Assembly (NCBI GenBank): GCA_029261035.1
Contig: JAJDCD010000005.1
Location: 1-64,000 of the forward strand
From: Candidatus Omnitrophota bacterium
GTDB taxonomy: Bacteria; Omnitrophota; Omnitrophia; Omnitrophales; JACROU01
DNA length: 64,000 bases
Direction of reading: 5' to 3'
A program made the translations under genes and the position numbers. Position 1 is the first letter of the stretch. Every line of letters begins with the position of its first letter. Positions 55,101-62,042 of this stretch are shown here, piece by piece. A model generated the notes under the pieces. The model saw only the letters and a list, made by a program, of their open reading frames with translations, was not told the origin of the DNA and made no database searches.

Positions 55101-57447
55101 ATTAGAGTTAGATGCTAAAGGTTTGGTGTCTCGTCTATTGAGTTTAAAGGATTTTAAGGAACCTAGCTTTTCTGAGGAGTCGGGGGCCGTACAGGCGGCA
55201 TCTTTAGGAAATGTTCTGCCTAAAAAAGAAAATATATTAGATGTGATGACACCTGAGCGTGTAGAGCAAGCGATTAACGCCTTGAATTATTCAACGGAAG
55301 TAAGGCCAACGGATTCTTTGGGAAACCCTGGAGCTTTAATTAATATTAAGGGAGCTCGCCGTTTATTTTCTATTGGGGATTTGCATGGACGTTATGACAA
55401 TTTGGAAAAAGCACTTCTGTCTCGTGATGGGTTTGGGTTAACGATGCTTGACGCTCTCAATAGAGGAGATACGCATCTCGTTATATTGGGTGATGCGATT
55501 CATGCAGGTTCAGCAGATACATCGGATGAAGCTTACTTAGATTCTTTTCGTTTGATGATGGCGATTATGAATTTAAAAGCACAATTTCCAAATTCGGTTC
55601 ATTATATTTTAGGAAACCATGATGCTTCTAATATTGGGGATGTTGAAAAGAATCGTCTGCAAAATTCCACTTTTAAACAAGGAGCTGTTCAGAGTTTTAA
55701 GTTTGAAGTGCTTGTAAAAAAAGAGTTTGGATCAGAACGCTTAGAACAAGTGAAACGGTTTTTTGAGAAATCTCCTGCGGCTTCTAAAGTGTCCTATAGA
55801 GATCAAGCGGTTCTTTTGGTTCATGCAGGTTTGACAAGCGATGTCCAAACAGAAGAGGCTTTCGTTAATTTGTTTGTCAGTAGTCAGGGTAAAAGGAGTT
55901 ATGATTCAAAAAAATTGCAAGGGGTACTGACGAATCGAAAGTTTGATCCAACTCTCATTCGTAGTGGAGCTGAGAAAGTGGGAGTTGATTTAGTCGTATC
56001 AGGGCATAACCCTCCGTTTCATCGTTCTGCAAAAAGGCAAGGGTTACAACCTATTCAGGATTGGAATCGTTTTGCGGCCCATGTGGATAACAAACAAATT
56101 GTGTTGGATGCACAAGATGGTAATGCGGGGCACTTTGACCTTGATTTGGGACGTCCCATACCACAAGATGTTTCTTATTTAGAAGCGGTGGATGGCAACA
56201 GTGCTTTTGTGTCTTACCAGCCTGTTGCTGTGGAAGGTAATTCTCTTGGAACAGCGGTTCTGGATAAAGGAGCAACAGAAGATGTTGAGCTAAGACTTAA
56301 AAATGCATTTGAATTCAGTCGAGTATTGGCTGGGGTATCGTTTGCAACCACGAATAAAGCAACGTTAAACCAGCAGTTTCGAGACTTTATCTCCTTTGCA
56401 TTAAATATTGATCCAGTAAAGAGGACATCTTTTTTAAATCAGTTAAAACAAAACTTAAAAACTACTTTTGAACAATTGGTAAAACCAAATGAATTAGGCG
56501 CTTTAACTCAAAAACTAGCAAATCGTCAAGATTTTACAGATGCTTCTCTTAGGGAATTCTTTGTGGATGAATTTGGAACAGACGGAATTTTAGAAGGGGA
56601 GCAATTAGGAAGTTTTAGAGATCAAGTGAATCAGGTTTTAGGAGTAACTCGAGGAGTTGCTGGAGAAAGAACATCGGCTCAAGTAGGAAGTGTAAATGTA
56701 CAGCAAGGGCTAAGAAGTTTTGATGCGAGTATTACCGCTTTGATGCAAGAATCAGAATTTCCAGCAACATTTGATGCTGATTTGTCCTTAGCGTTAGATG
56801 CGATTGAAAGTGAATTTTCAACAAGGTTAGGCCTTTTAGAGCAGGATTTTGGAGATCAACTAAAACAATCAACTCAGATTCAGTTTGATGGAGATGCTTT
56901 CTTGGCAACAGCACAAGATTTGACTAATATTCAAGAAACATTAAAGGGAATAGGTAACAAAGGAAAGCTTATTGTTTATCATTTACCATCCCAGACCGCA
57001 GCTATTAATGATGTGTATGCTCAACTTTCTGCTGAGGATAAAACAGCTCTTTCTAAAATTAAAAAAGTGCGTTCTCCTGTGATTCATGTTTCAGATTTAG
57101 ACCGAGCAACAAAAAAAGCCGTTAGAGAAAATCAAGGCACAGCAATTTTGTTTGGTGAAGGGAAGTTAAAGGCGCTTCTCAGGGCAAAAGATTTTAATAA
57201 AATGCAAACTAATGTGGATACTCTTGATAAATATTCTCGTTTGATCTCTATACTGAACCAGTTTGTTTTAACACTATCTCGTATTCCTGAAGATGATACA
57301 ACGGGAATGAGGCAACGTCTTATTGAGGAATTTAAGGATTTAGGGTTTAAAGAAGAAAATGGAATTATCACTATTGATTTGAGTCGATTAGTTCAACGGG
57401 TTACAGCAGAATACAAAGCTGTGGCAGCTGCTAAAAAGGCAGCTTAA
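46150..57447 (+). CDS. Giant secreted protein 2 (3765 residues): Tiki/TraB-like, repeats, FHA, J, kinase-like and PPP-phosphatase domains
   Basis: Signal peptide (LVFFFFLINSVFYPIS, cleavage near 45). Shared domain ~55-540 with QDAH (89-92) and GGFHTGGI (485-492). About five degenerate ~100-residue repeats at ~805-1260. FHA domain ~1925-2045 (ISIGRSE, SGSHLKL, SKNGTV). TPR-like helices ~2125-2190. J domain ~2210-2265 (VKKAYRKLMIKYHPDRYG; HPD at 2239-2241). Basic Arg/Pro-rich stretch ~2355-2400. Kinase-like module ~2475-2610 (YYLLKEM, LLDEDRFANNFLV, SIDH). PPP/calcineurin-like phosphatase ~3070-3300 (GDLHGRYDN, LGDAIH, GNHDA, HAGL, SGHNPP). C-terminal module ~3383-3765, shared with the 2538-residue protein, ends KKAA. 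SLG motifs near 675, 1376, 2270, 3015 and 3362 separate domains. Combined function unknown. Confidence 0.88.
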   Translation: MNSYSGQPNSCQVERNVLLKKVGSLLVFFFFLINSVFYPISEVWSNPTFNSIVIPSVNKIEIPKEFGIVEEVYQSPTATENNPLIIYLQDAHCIYEAQFNIKNLIQSFQEEHNLNLVALEGGSGALETDLFRSFPVQEIKEKVIDGFVRKGELSGAEYAAIVNPKESTYWGIEDMDIYYENKEAFLKSIEVKERVDMKLLDIRRWLKKKKDEIYSKRLKENFDKSEDYETERINLLEYIKYLIASAKSLNLDLSSYVAMAELLQGMEREKTIDFTQAQSDAFNMERDVERFYKNSSGAEAQEALKDFQSKITDFKERKVEKDQFYPWLWSYAKRMGVVSEGEGKSQYRNLSHYINHLNQLEQIQGEELFKELEQIDREIKSQLFENEEQKILDQHFYHLKILENLSKLELTREELAYYQSNKELFEEQQFWEFMDRNMGRLELDDLFQPHMKFYDAALKRDQVLYDNLMSLMDKQNKKFAMVVTGGFHTGGIKEKFKKEGFSYLVLTPRITHFDDETPYWDVMKGKVSYAKYKQTTTLSPELALNVYKEAAAQEISNQLAQAITDDLPSVLNQWKQNILQRQAQGENQVQIVDGLINQFVLGLKEVGLEGSAAEQLQKALNAYFQGQLEVAVKSIEALENLLSSPDIEGVSPIDVQNVLQQNQQTRAEVQNLESANAFSLGDVKAAYTEIETEMQLLGLDFQDFNLFTALLPRGEGTREEFAIKVTRYLESVENPEVSLTESERSENLKLDNFFKGSFKRGIFSDEIPASKISAARVVLDKIKTLLPSAQDVFEKEEAEFQEKKGQVLTYLQSVRYSPGIALEELLNFRSITNETGQPVFPGGLWDYEDLDRMDEDADVVAAIEAASSLYREEEGRVALEQELLAERKRQEKETAIRSFYADILNANQSDFDALITELQGSEKALEKRLSPLGIAVAITSSTGETEFKELSLWDFDTLDILERPDIQALKLSSEQKIRTEIERRKRVEEAAKDAQRINDFNRRAALAADYFKNLTLDPQKELQEILDGIYQLKDKNGASVVSLWSLDSVEDHSDVQSAKASAIDRLTQAKQEWDRINQQYAESSQFVDRATKVSQLTQYYDGLLGQYQLGMDIEQMASPFQATYVTVNEAGEQVQSRVLNGWTDSDWSISELDEVKALAEKVKAQLETRKTELEILNQQYAENQEFISYANRIQKQIRFYNNLSYEPGMDVFEAADIYRNSELRPLFSIWEDDSSQKDVLVLKARNNALDRLARQEAASEESLLPQGFYAVHSATAAQKIASILDAAVSNNPRLATRIQINKDNGAVKDIKLDNSFLDVEQDGNPLTRISSSLEDWSGITPGENFKGLSLDDSKVLLEIDNLLFSIDGEGNYEEVSAQSLGVREIYEELEEDLELLKITPRQFQSLAHDLKAASKNRRNYIATVQKVVDTLLSGNEHVYSADEQSVKDVIDRYFRAGLKKKGIFSRAIPSQNIKAAEDVLSRIASFVSRGKRLQTSLAKKISEKYNVGQVDAERRASELVNTLFDRGESAQDLMQVANELIKNIRINQPGVKNKGRLDWLEFFELLEVSPDITAQQLLTLIQNFAEKNIPAGPFLDFAQASESSSQDSERSIVDQDIGRIVAPFKDYGIKNLRHFVNAFSVEGEEGASYFSLFSRNNGPQELDFIKRLGRIFPSAINTQDVVDRFTDAGLIQEDIGVYLSDALAQGEQLGRLTQLSRILIEFSIDEENEDAVRAFLLSIQSKLPDSFSGIREVVNKIVVQTSINPIEVQPFYEFNQGIAFSDEHKKLVLASVLLRQAQVSEADVFNLLNTNKSLSELGIEVSNQVAKEFYVTAFDDRGFSQIRKRLGDLVNKINASNPQKRFAYRQSGSDLLKTRKDQLLMAIRRAKIKEEQRVEAEERRKVFERQAAEQRVLESPVRIKQSLIKGEPIIIDSNNPITFELAGQSDFSLSLLPLSTGEIGIYLVNQAGQSFPLNIGTNNVLREGEDISIGRSELESFNLPGIVRVSGSHLKLRVDAKADGSGKHISITDTSKNGTVIQVDGTLGSLGDNLSSAIADRVRKANIDAVVLDLIADKPTGFPVGVNMQEYSRIEGILSELGGSQLRRNEAALKRVLRAAVQKMSLPTLEESLEQGRNLRVDGQFDQAIDYYLNLPVQQQQNVNVQLGLFHSYLGAKQLENAASVLEDLNISRTLSDYEKEARRGQLERFNTEGIPYMLLDAAIGAEYVDVKKAYRKLMIKYHPDRYGNESQEIQDAVKNISAALNGAHTSIEITAKSLGQLGTLDKIQVRSDESLNTLIPFIQRTRDNSLKRRLDSILSKPPNQRDVREVNQLIQQIARGLKVHPSRLFKSPVQPQRSRGAAVLSRTRRAPERAPRLVPSGRREQVPVKRQRRRRVAPPQTPQVRIQDKSLYDQEAQAIQRALQEAERRAAFSREQQRVRREARIAAIEEQLKKPLVERLETVSLEEVESILQGSIASGIQGRRNYFKDSVTGDYYLLKEMTFATFGDVLHSEVSDLVGFDSVRAEYVENFNGKTGLLTKIVRDSQTLGDFTRFSNHGNIDSRGVVQDLKKASVVDLLLLDEDRFANNFLVTVSVDGKARLHSIDHPPSEIDSYTKYLETLGLTEQNVGRGRSFASDLEAVGRLVDLQKIVDDITKQSQFGNNAKKEIARRFQIISQNLFNSGNPEDQKMASKIGGKLRDYLILQAYVKNQLSQAVQVKGANGVTLRGSRYFGLNDQDIDFNRDLLPVITELKEKLTDEKIDSILESANIPQEKRNAVRETMRLRRDLIEEVLREYYSRPREIDASIGYLTPDDVTNELLITDRVFQRAVEKEVLPVLEEIRDTALSEGKVEVLVERAKLSKALVQVAVKLKRLTADFTTRVGETPRPDENVVKSNQGKDLIDLRIYQLLFFVEQFNQIVDTAGKTPIQKLILGRSTAEIAPLLRLSPQKGVVNKDIYAAIKSLSVLSRPAPTNPNFNNLMQRRENKLELDAKGLVSRLLSLKDFKEPSFSEESGAVQAASLGNVLPKKENILDVMTPERVEQAINALNYSTEVRPTDSLGNPGALINIKGARRLFSIGDLHGRYDNLEKALLSRDGFGLTMLDALNRGDTHLVILGDAIHAGSADTSDEAYLDSFRLMMAIMNLKAQFPNSVHYILGNHDASNIGDVEKNRLQNSTFKQGAVQSFKFEVLVKKEFGSERLEQVKRFFEKSPAASKVSYRDQAVLLVHAGLTSDVQTEEAFVNLFVSSQGKRSYDSKKLQGVLTNRKFDPTLIRSGAEKVGVDLVVSGHNPPFHRSAKRQGLQPIQDWNRFAAHVDNKQIVLDAQDGNAGHFDLDLGRPIPQDVSYLEAVDGNSAFVSYQPVAVEGNSLGTAVLDKGATEDVELRLKNAFEFSRVLAGVSFATTNKATLNQQFRDFISFALNIDPVKRTSFLNQLKQNLKTTFEQLVKPNELGALTQKLANRQDFTDASLREFFVDEFGTDGILEGEQLGSFRDQVNQVLGVTRGVAGERTSAQVGSVNVQQGLRSFDASITALMQESEFPATFDADLSLALDAIESEFSTRLGLLEQDFGDQLKQSTQIQFDGDAFLATAQDLTNIQETLKGIGNKGKLIVYHLPSQTAAINDVYAQLSAEDKTALSKIKKVRSPVIHVSDLDRATKKAVRENQGTAILFGEGKLKALLRAKDFNKMQTNVDTLDKYSRLISILNQFVLTLSRIPEDDTTGMRQRLIEEFKDLGFKEENGIITIDLSRLVQRVTAEYKAVAAAKKAA

Positions 57448-57492
57448 TATGTGTCCTCTTTTGGGGTAGAATGGATATGCTTAAAGATAGTT

Positions 57493-57525
57493 TGTCATCC
57501 CCGAATGTATGAGTCGGGGATCCAG
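57493..57525. repeat. Dispersed TGTCATCCCC palindrome
   Basis: TGTCATCCCCGAATGTATGA continues GTCGGGGATCCAG. Closest to the copy at 18057. Lies between giant genes 2 and 3; the rest of that 220-base gap shows no clear structure, only AGGGGCG before the next ATG. Confidence 0.75.
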
Positions 57526-57667
57526 ATTTGATAAAGGGATAGTAAGGAGACTCTAAGGTCTTATGGGTTTCCGACTAAAGATTTCGGGAACGACAATTAT
57601 CTTTTTATTCTTTAAATAAATTCGTGAATATGGGCATAGATGGTTTAATAAAAGGGGCGATAAAGCA

Positions 57668-60600
57668 ATGAAACGGATTAGAATTGCTTTCATATATTTT
57701 ACTTTGCTGACGTTTTGCAGTACTTCTATGCCTCAACATTCTTTTGCTGAAGCTGCAAAAGAAAATGTTTCTATCAAATCATTCCTGGATATCTCACCTG
57801 ATTTAGCTCTTGTGGATGAGGTTTATTATCCTAAAAACTCTAAAAACAAAGACAAATTCCTTATTTTCATTCAAGATCATCATGCGTCCGTACAGATGCA
57901 ACGTCAAATAGCTCAGTTGATTCAGTGGTATGTTAAAGAAAAGCAAATTCCTTTGGTGGGTTATGAGGGAAATCGAGGTTTAATTCAGACGGATAAAGTT
58001 TTTTGGGTGCCCAGCCCAGAACTTAATTTAGAAGTGTCAGAGTACTTTCTCAAACAGCTTCAAATATCAGGCCCAGAATATGCGCATATCAATAAACAAA
58101 AAGAATTTGATTTAGTGGGTGTTGAAGATATGGGTTTGTATCGAAAAAATTTAAAATTGTTTCAAGATGCTTTCCGAATACGTTCTGAAGCAGAAGGTAT
58201 TCTTAAGGTGCTAGAAAAAGAGATTGAAAGAAGTATTCGCTCTAGAGCTTCAGACTCCTTGATTAAGATTTTTGCAATGATGAAACAATATCGAGATAAC
58301 CCAAGAGAAATGTATGCGTACTTAGAGTTTCTCAGCAAGAGAGACCCTGAACAAGTCGCGATGTTAAAACAAATTCAATTGCTTCAAGAATTAGATCAAT
58401 CCCAAAAAAAATGGGATCCGTTAAAGCTTGTAAATGAGATGGGTGGATTTTTGCTTCAAAATAATATCAATGTAGATTCCGAACAATTGAAAATAGAAAT
58501 TTCTCAACCTTCAGCAAATACAAAAAAAGCAATTCGTAATATGTCAGATGGAGAGAGGTCTGCTTTTCCTCTAATAAACTCTTGGTCGAATTATATCGAA
58601 AAAAGAGATCAGTTGGATGTTTCGGAGCTTTATAAAGAGCTGAGTATTTTAGAAAAAAACGTTGTTAAGCGTCTAGCACAAGCAGAAGGTTTGTACCCAT
58701 TGTTTGAAGCTTGGTTTCATGTAGAGGCTTTGAAGAGTATTTTGTATTTGTCTGCAACGAGACAGCAAGTAGAGGAGTTCTGGACTCAACCGCTGTCTTA
58801 TAAACAAAAATATTTTACTGACACATTAGCACCTTATTCAAAAGGGATTGAAACACAGTTAAAGAATAAAAATTTAGATTCCTTGATGCGATTTCCAAAC
58901 CAATTTTATAGAACCGCTTTGGATCGAGATCTTGTTATGGCTCGTCAAATTATGAAGTACCTAGAAGATCAGAACCGAATGCTTTTTGTGTCTGGAGGTT
59001 TTCATAGACGAGGGGTGACTCAAGTGCTTCGAAGAAACAAAATTCCCTATGCGGTATTAACACCTCAAGTAGACACGGATCAAAAGATTCAAGACAAAAT
59101 TTATATGCAACGTGTTTTAAATGCTCCATGGATTGAGACGGGTCAGTTTGGCCGAGTTCAAAGTTTTAGACAGCCGACTTTGTTTAATCAGCTGCCTTCC
59201 AAAGCGCGTGTTCTGGTGGACCAAGTGGCCATGCGTATAGCTCGTCAAGTAAAGCGGTTGGAAGTGACTGTTCCTCAAATTCAAGCGATGCTTCAGGACG
59301 ACATGGATCGTTTTTTAAATAGAGGTTTTCAACCTGTGTCTGCGCAAAGCCTAGGGGATACGACCGTCTTGGACACGAGTTTGCTTTTTCCGCAAGACCT
59401 TATTGAAGATCAATATGATGATAGTCCTGTATTACTTCTTTTTAAGGCTAGAATGGGAAACACTCCTGAACAGACTCCTGAATATGAATTTGCAACGGAT
59501 GTGGATACTCAAATAACAAGATCTATGGAACCTGGCGTTAGGCAGGTTCTAAACCAAATCCAGCAAATCAAAAATAAATTGGATACGATAAATAAAGAGA
59601 TTTTTTATGGTGTGCAAATACATGTAATGAGAAATTCATCAAAATCAATTTCGTTGAGGGAGGAGCAGAAGCAGCTTATCTTAGAAGTTGATTATCGACT
59701 TTTTGTAAATAAAAATATTTTATTTCCAGCAATCATAGAAATAATCATGGGTAATCATCTGAGGGAAGTTCCCAACTTACAATGGGTTAAACTGTATGCA
59801 GTATTTGAAGCTTTAAAATGGTTGGCAAATTCTCAGCCGGATTCAGATGTGCAAGCTTGGCTGCTTAGAAGTTTAGCCCATGATGATGTTCAATATTATC
59901 GGTTTGCTCAATTCATGACAGATAACTGGCGAACTTTTGACCCAAATCAAGAGCGAGAAATTCATTTTTCGGATTTGGATCAGCAGCCGCTGCTTGTTGG
60001 GATTGCTAACGAAATTTGGCCCAAGAGTAAGGAGCAAGAAGCTGAGATTCAACAGCTGAATCCAGAAGCCGCAAGTTTTGACTTGGAACAGTTTAAAATT
60101 TTATTTGGAGATCTTGATCAAGTAACAGAAGCTCTAGAACATATTCACAGCTATCGGGAAATTAAACAGGTTGAAGTAACTATCGATAACCATGTAGCAA
60201 ATATGGACGATTTAACAAAAGTTCAATTGTATGAGATTATAGACCGTATATTGGCTACTGAAGCTCGAGATCGGGAACATCGCCTTCATTTCGTTCGTTA
60301 CTTGATGAATTTTTTAATTGTTAATCAGAGGTATGATTTAGCGACACATATTATGTTTTTAATTAAAGATACTCAGGATCCCATGGATACAGTTATTCGT
60401 GTGTATGAAGGGATGGATTTAGGTGCATTAATGGGCGTTCAGTTAGAAGTACATGATGTAGCAAGTTTTCTGTCTTATCTTCATGAAGAAGGTGTGGTCT
60501 TTGGAGCGGAACGTTATACCGTGGAAGATATTGCTTTTTCTGCTGCCGATGCATTTCCAGAACTTGAGGGTGTTAGTAACGATCAAATTAATGAAGTTTA

Positions 60601-61846
60601 CGAAACGTTTGAAGCTATTGTGTATGGGGCAAGTTTAGGTCGAAATGTTTTGGAATGGGCTATTGATTATAACCCTGATTTGATACAACAGAATTATGAT
60701 TTAGACGATGAAATTGATCGAAGAGTCAGAGATTTTCAAATGGTCCTTTTGGGGCTGAGGAATGAAGGTGGGGCGCTTAAGGAATTTGAAAAAAGAGTAG
60801 ATCTTGCTGCGAGGACATTAAAGGGACTTATTAATAACGCTTTGGATGCTATCGAAATGCTGGGAGAGTCTGGTTCTGTTAGTATATCATCACGCCTTGG
60901 AGGTGGTAATTTGCGCGTGAAGGTTAAAGATACAGGAGAGGGTGTGCCTCAGGGTGAAAGAGAAAGATTGTTTGTAGAGGATATCGAATCCAGAAAGTTA
61001 GGTTATGCTGATGGAAGTATGAGAGGAGGGATGGGGGTGTTTTTAAAAGCTTCTAGAATGAATTTATTGCGTTTGGGGGGGGATATTAATATTTTTCCTC
61101 AGAGTGAAGAAAGAGGATCTCTTTTTTCATTTTCTTTGCCTCTGTTAGAGCGTTCTAAAGAACAGCGCAGTGAGGCAAAAAGTTTGGGGCTTCAAAATCA
61201 GAAAGTCAAAGAAAGGTATCAAGAAGTTGTTGTGGACATCAATCATGTCAGCGTATTGCCTTTTTTCTTAGAACGTTTAATTTTATTGTTGGAGCATTCA
61301 AAGTACAAGAGGGTTACTTTTTTGATTCGTAGTAAGCAAGATGAGGGTGCTGTGAAGCAAGAGTTGAAACATTTAGGGATTTCAAGCCGTGCATTGAACA
61401 GAGTTCGTTTTAAAGTAAACCCCTTATTAACACCTCAGGATTTAGAAGAACTTAACCATTATTTAGAAGAGGTACAAAGTGATTTATCTTCAAAAAATAA
61501 GAAGTTTAGAAAAAAAGAAAAAGTATTAGATGTAGCAATGATTGCGAATTATCAAATACTTTTTAATTTAGATACGAAGCAATTTGTTACGCTTGCGAAT
61601 GATCGAGTTGCGCGAGGTCAACAAGTTCAGTGGTTTCAGGCAACGAGCAGAGAAGAGGAGATGGGTGCTGTTTGGACTTTGTTTTCTTCAGCTTGGGAAT
61701 TGCTTTCAGATAAACAAACGAACAAAACGACCCGAAAGGATTGGAGAACGGGTATTTATTTAGTCAATTTTAGCTATTTAACAGAATCGATGGAGCGGTG
61801 GTTAAATCAGTACCGACAAGAGCAAATTATACGCATTGCCGCATAA
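57668..61846 (+). CDS. Giant secreted protein 3 (1392 residues): divergent Tiki/TraB-like domain plus GHKL ATPase domain
   Basis: Signal peptide (IRIAFIYFTLLTFCSTS, cleavage near SFA-EA). Shared domain ~40-475 in a divergent form: QDHH (69-72), YEGN, VGVEDMG, GGFHRRGV (443-450). A helical module ~640-760 contains LILEVDYRLFVNKNILFPAI, as in the 1114-residue protein. A GHKL (HATPase) fold at ~1035-1160 has the N box LINNALDAI, G1 box DTGEGVP (Asp1088) and G2 box GGMGVFLKASRM. No phospho-acceptor H-box is seen before it, so it is not a normal histidine kinase. The last ~210 residues match the end of the 1114-residue protein and finish RIAA. SLG motifs near 558, 985 and 1170. An ATPase fold behind a signal peptide is unusual. 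Confidence 0.88.
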   Translation: MKRIRIAFIYFTLLTFCSTSMPQHSFAEAAKENVSIKSFLDISPDLALVDEVYYPKNSKNKDKFLIFIQDHHASVQMQRQIAQLIQWYVKEKQIPLVGYEGNRGLIQTDKVFWVPSPELNLEVSEYFLKQLQISGPEYAHINKQKEFDLVGVEDMGLYRKNLKLFQDAFRIRSEAEGILKVLEKEIERSIRSRASDSLIKIFAMMKQYRDNPREMYAYLEFLSKRDPEQVAMLKQIQLLQELDQSQKKWDPLKLVNEMGGFLLQNNINVDSEQLKIEISQPSANTKKAIRNMSDGERSAFPLINSWSNYIEKRDQLDVSELYKELSILEKNVVKRLAQAEGLYPLFEAWFHVEALKSILYLSATRQQVEEFWTQPLSYKQKYFTDTLAPYSKGIETQLKNKNLDSLMRFPNQFYRTALDRDLVMARQIMKYLEDQNRMLFVSGGFHRRGVTQVLRRNKIPYAVLTPQVDTDQKIQDKIYMQRVLNAPWIETGQFGRVQSFRQPTLFNQLPSKARVLVDQVAMRIARQVKRLEVTVPQIQAMLQDDMDRFLNRGFQPVSAQSLGDTTVLDTSLLFPQDLIEDQYDDSPVLLLFKARMGNTPEQTPEYEFATDVDTQITRSMEPGVRQVLNQIQQIKNKLDTINKEIFYGVQIHVMRNSSKSISLREEQKQLILEVDYRLFVNKNILFPAIIEIIMGNHLREVPNLQWVKLYAVFEALKWLANSQPDSDVQAWLLRSLAHDDVQYYRFAQFMTDNWRTFDPNQEREIHFSDLDQQPLLVGIANEIWPKSKEQEAEIQQLNPEAASFDLEQFKILFGDLDQVTEALEHIHSYREIKQVEVTIDNHVANMDDLTKVQLYEIIDRILATEARDREHRLHFVRYLMNFLIVNQRYDLATHIMFLIKDTQDPMDTVIRVYEGMDLGALMGVQLEVHDVASFLSYLHEEGVVFGAERYTVEDIAFSAADAFPELEGVSNDQINEVYETFEAIVYGASLGRNVLEWAIDYNPDLIQQNYDLDDEIDRRVRDFQMVLLGLRNEGGALKEFEKRVDLAARTLKGLINNALDAIEMLGESGSVSISSRLGGGNLRVKVKDTGEGVPQGERERLFVEDIESRKLGYADGSMRGGMGVFLKASRMNLLRLGGDINIFPQSEERGSLFSFSLPLLERSKEQRSEAKSLGLQNQKVKERYQEVVVDINHVSVLPFFLERLILLLEHSKYKRVTFLIRSKQDEGAVKQELKHLGISSRALNRVRFKVNPLLTPQDLEELNHYLEEVQSDLSSKNKKFRKKEKVLDVAMIANYQILFNLDTKQFVTLANDRVARGQQVQWFQATSREEEMGAVWTLFSSAWELLSDKQTNKTTRKDWRTGIYLVNFSYLTESMERWLNQYRQEQIIRIAA

Positions 61847-61912
61847 TAACTTAACTTACTATAAATAAATGACTTATATCTATTTTTCAACAATTCAGAA
61901 GGTTATTTGGGT

Positions 61913-61941
61913 TTGACATATATTTAGATTAGTGGCATTAT
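61913..61941 (+). promoter_or_regulatory. Sigma70-type promoter for the last giant gene
   Basis: A perfect TTGACA (61913-61918), 17-base spacer and CATTAT (61936-61941). The leader of about 95 bases includes GGTGT...ACACC (62000-62020 region), a small hairpin, and GGGGAAG before the ATG at 62043. Confidence 0.7.
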
Positions 61942-62042
61942 TTAATATATTTATAAAGTACTAATAAACACGGTATGGATTAGGTATTATGGGGTTTGGG
62001 TGTGCGGGCCAGACACCTTAAGAGTAAAACGGGGAAGTAACT

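Noticed and set aside
57668-61846. Sensor histidine kinase label for the 1392-residue protein
   Set aside because: The GHKL boxes are present but no H-box or receiver partner can be seen, and the protein is secreted.
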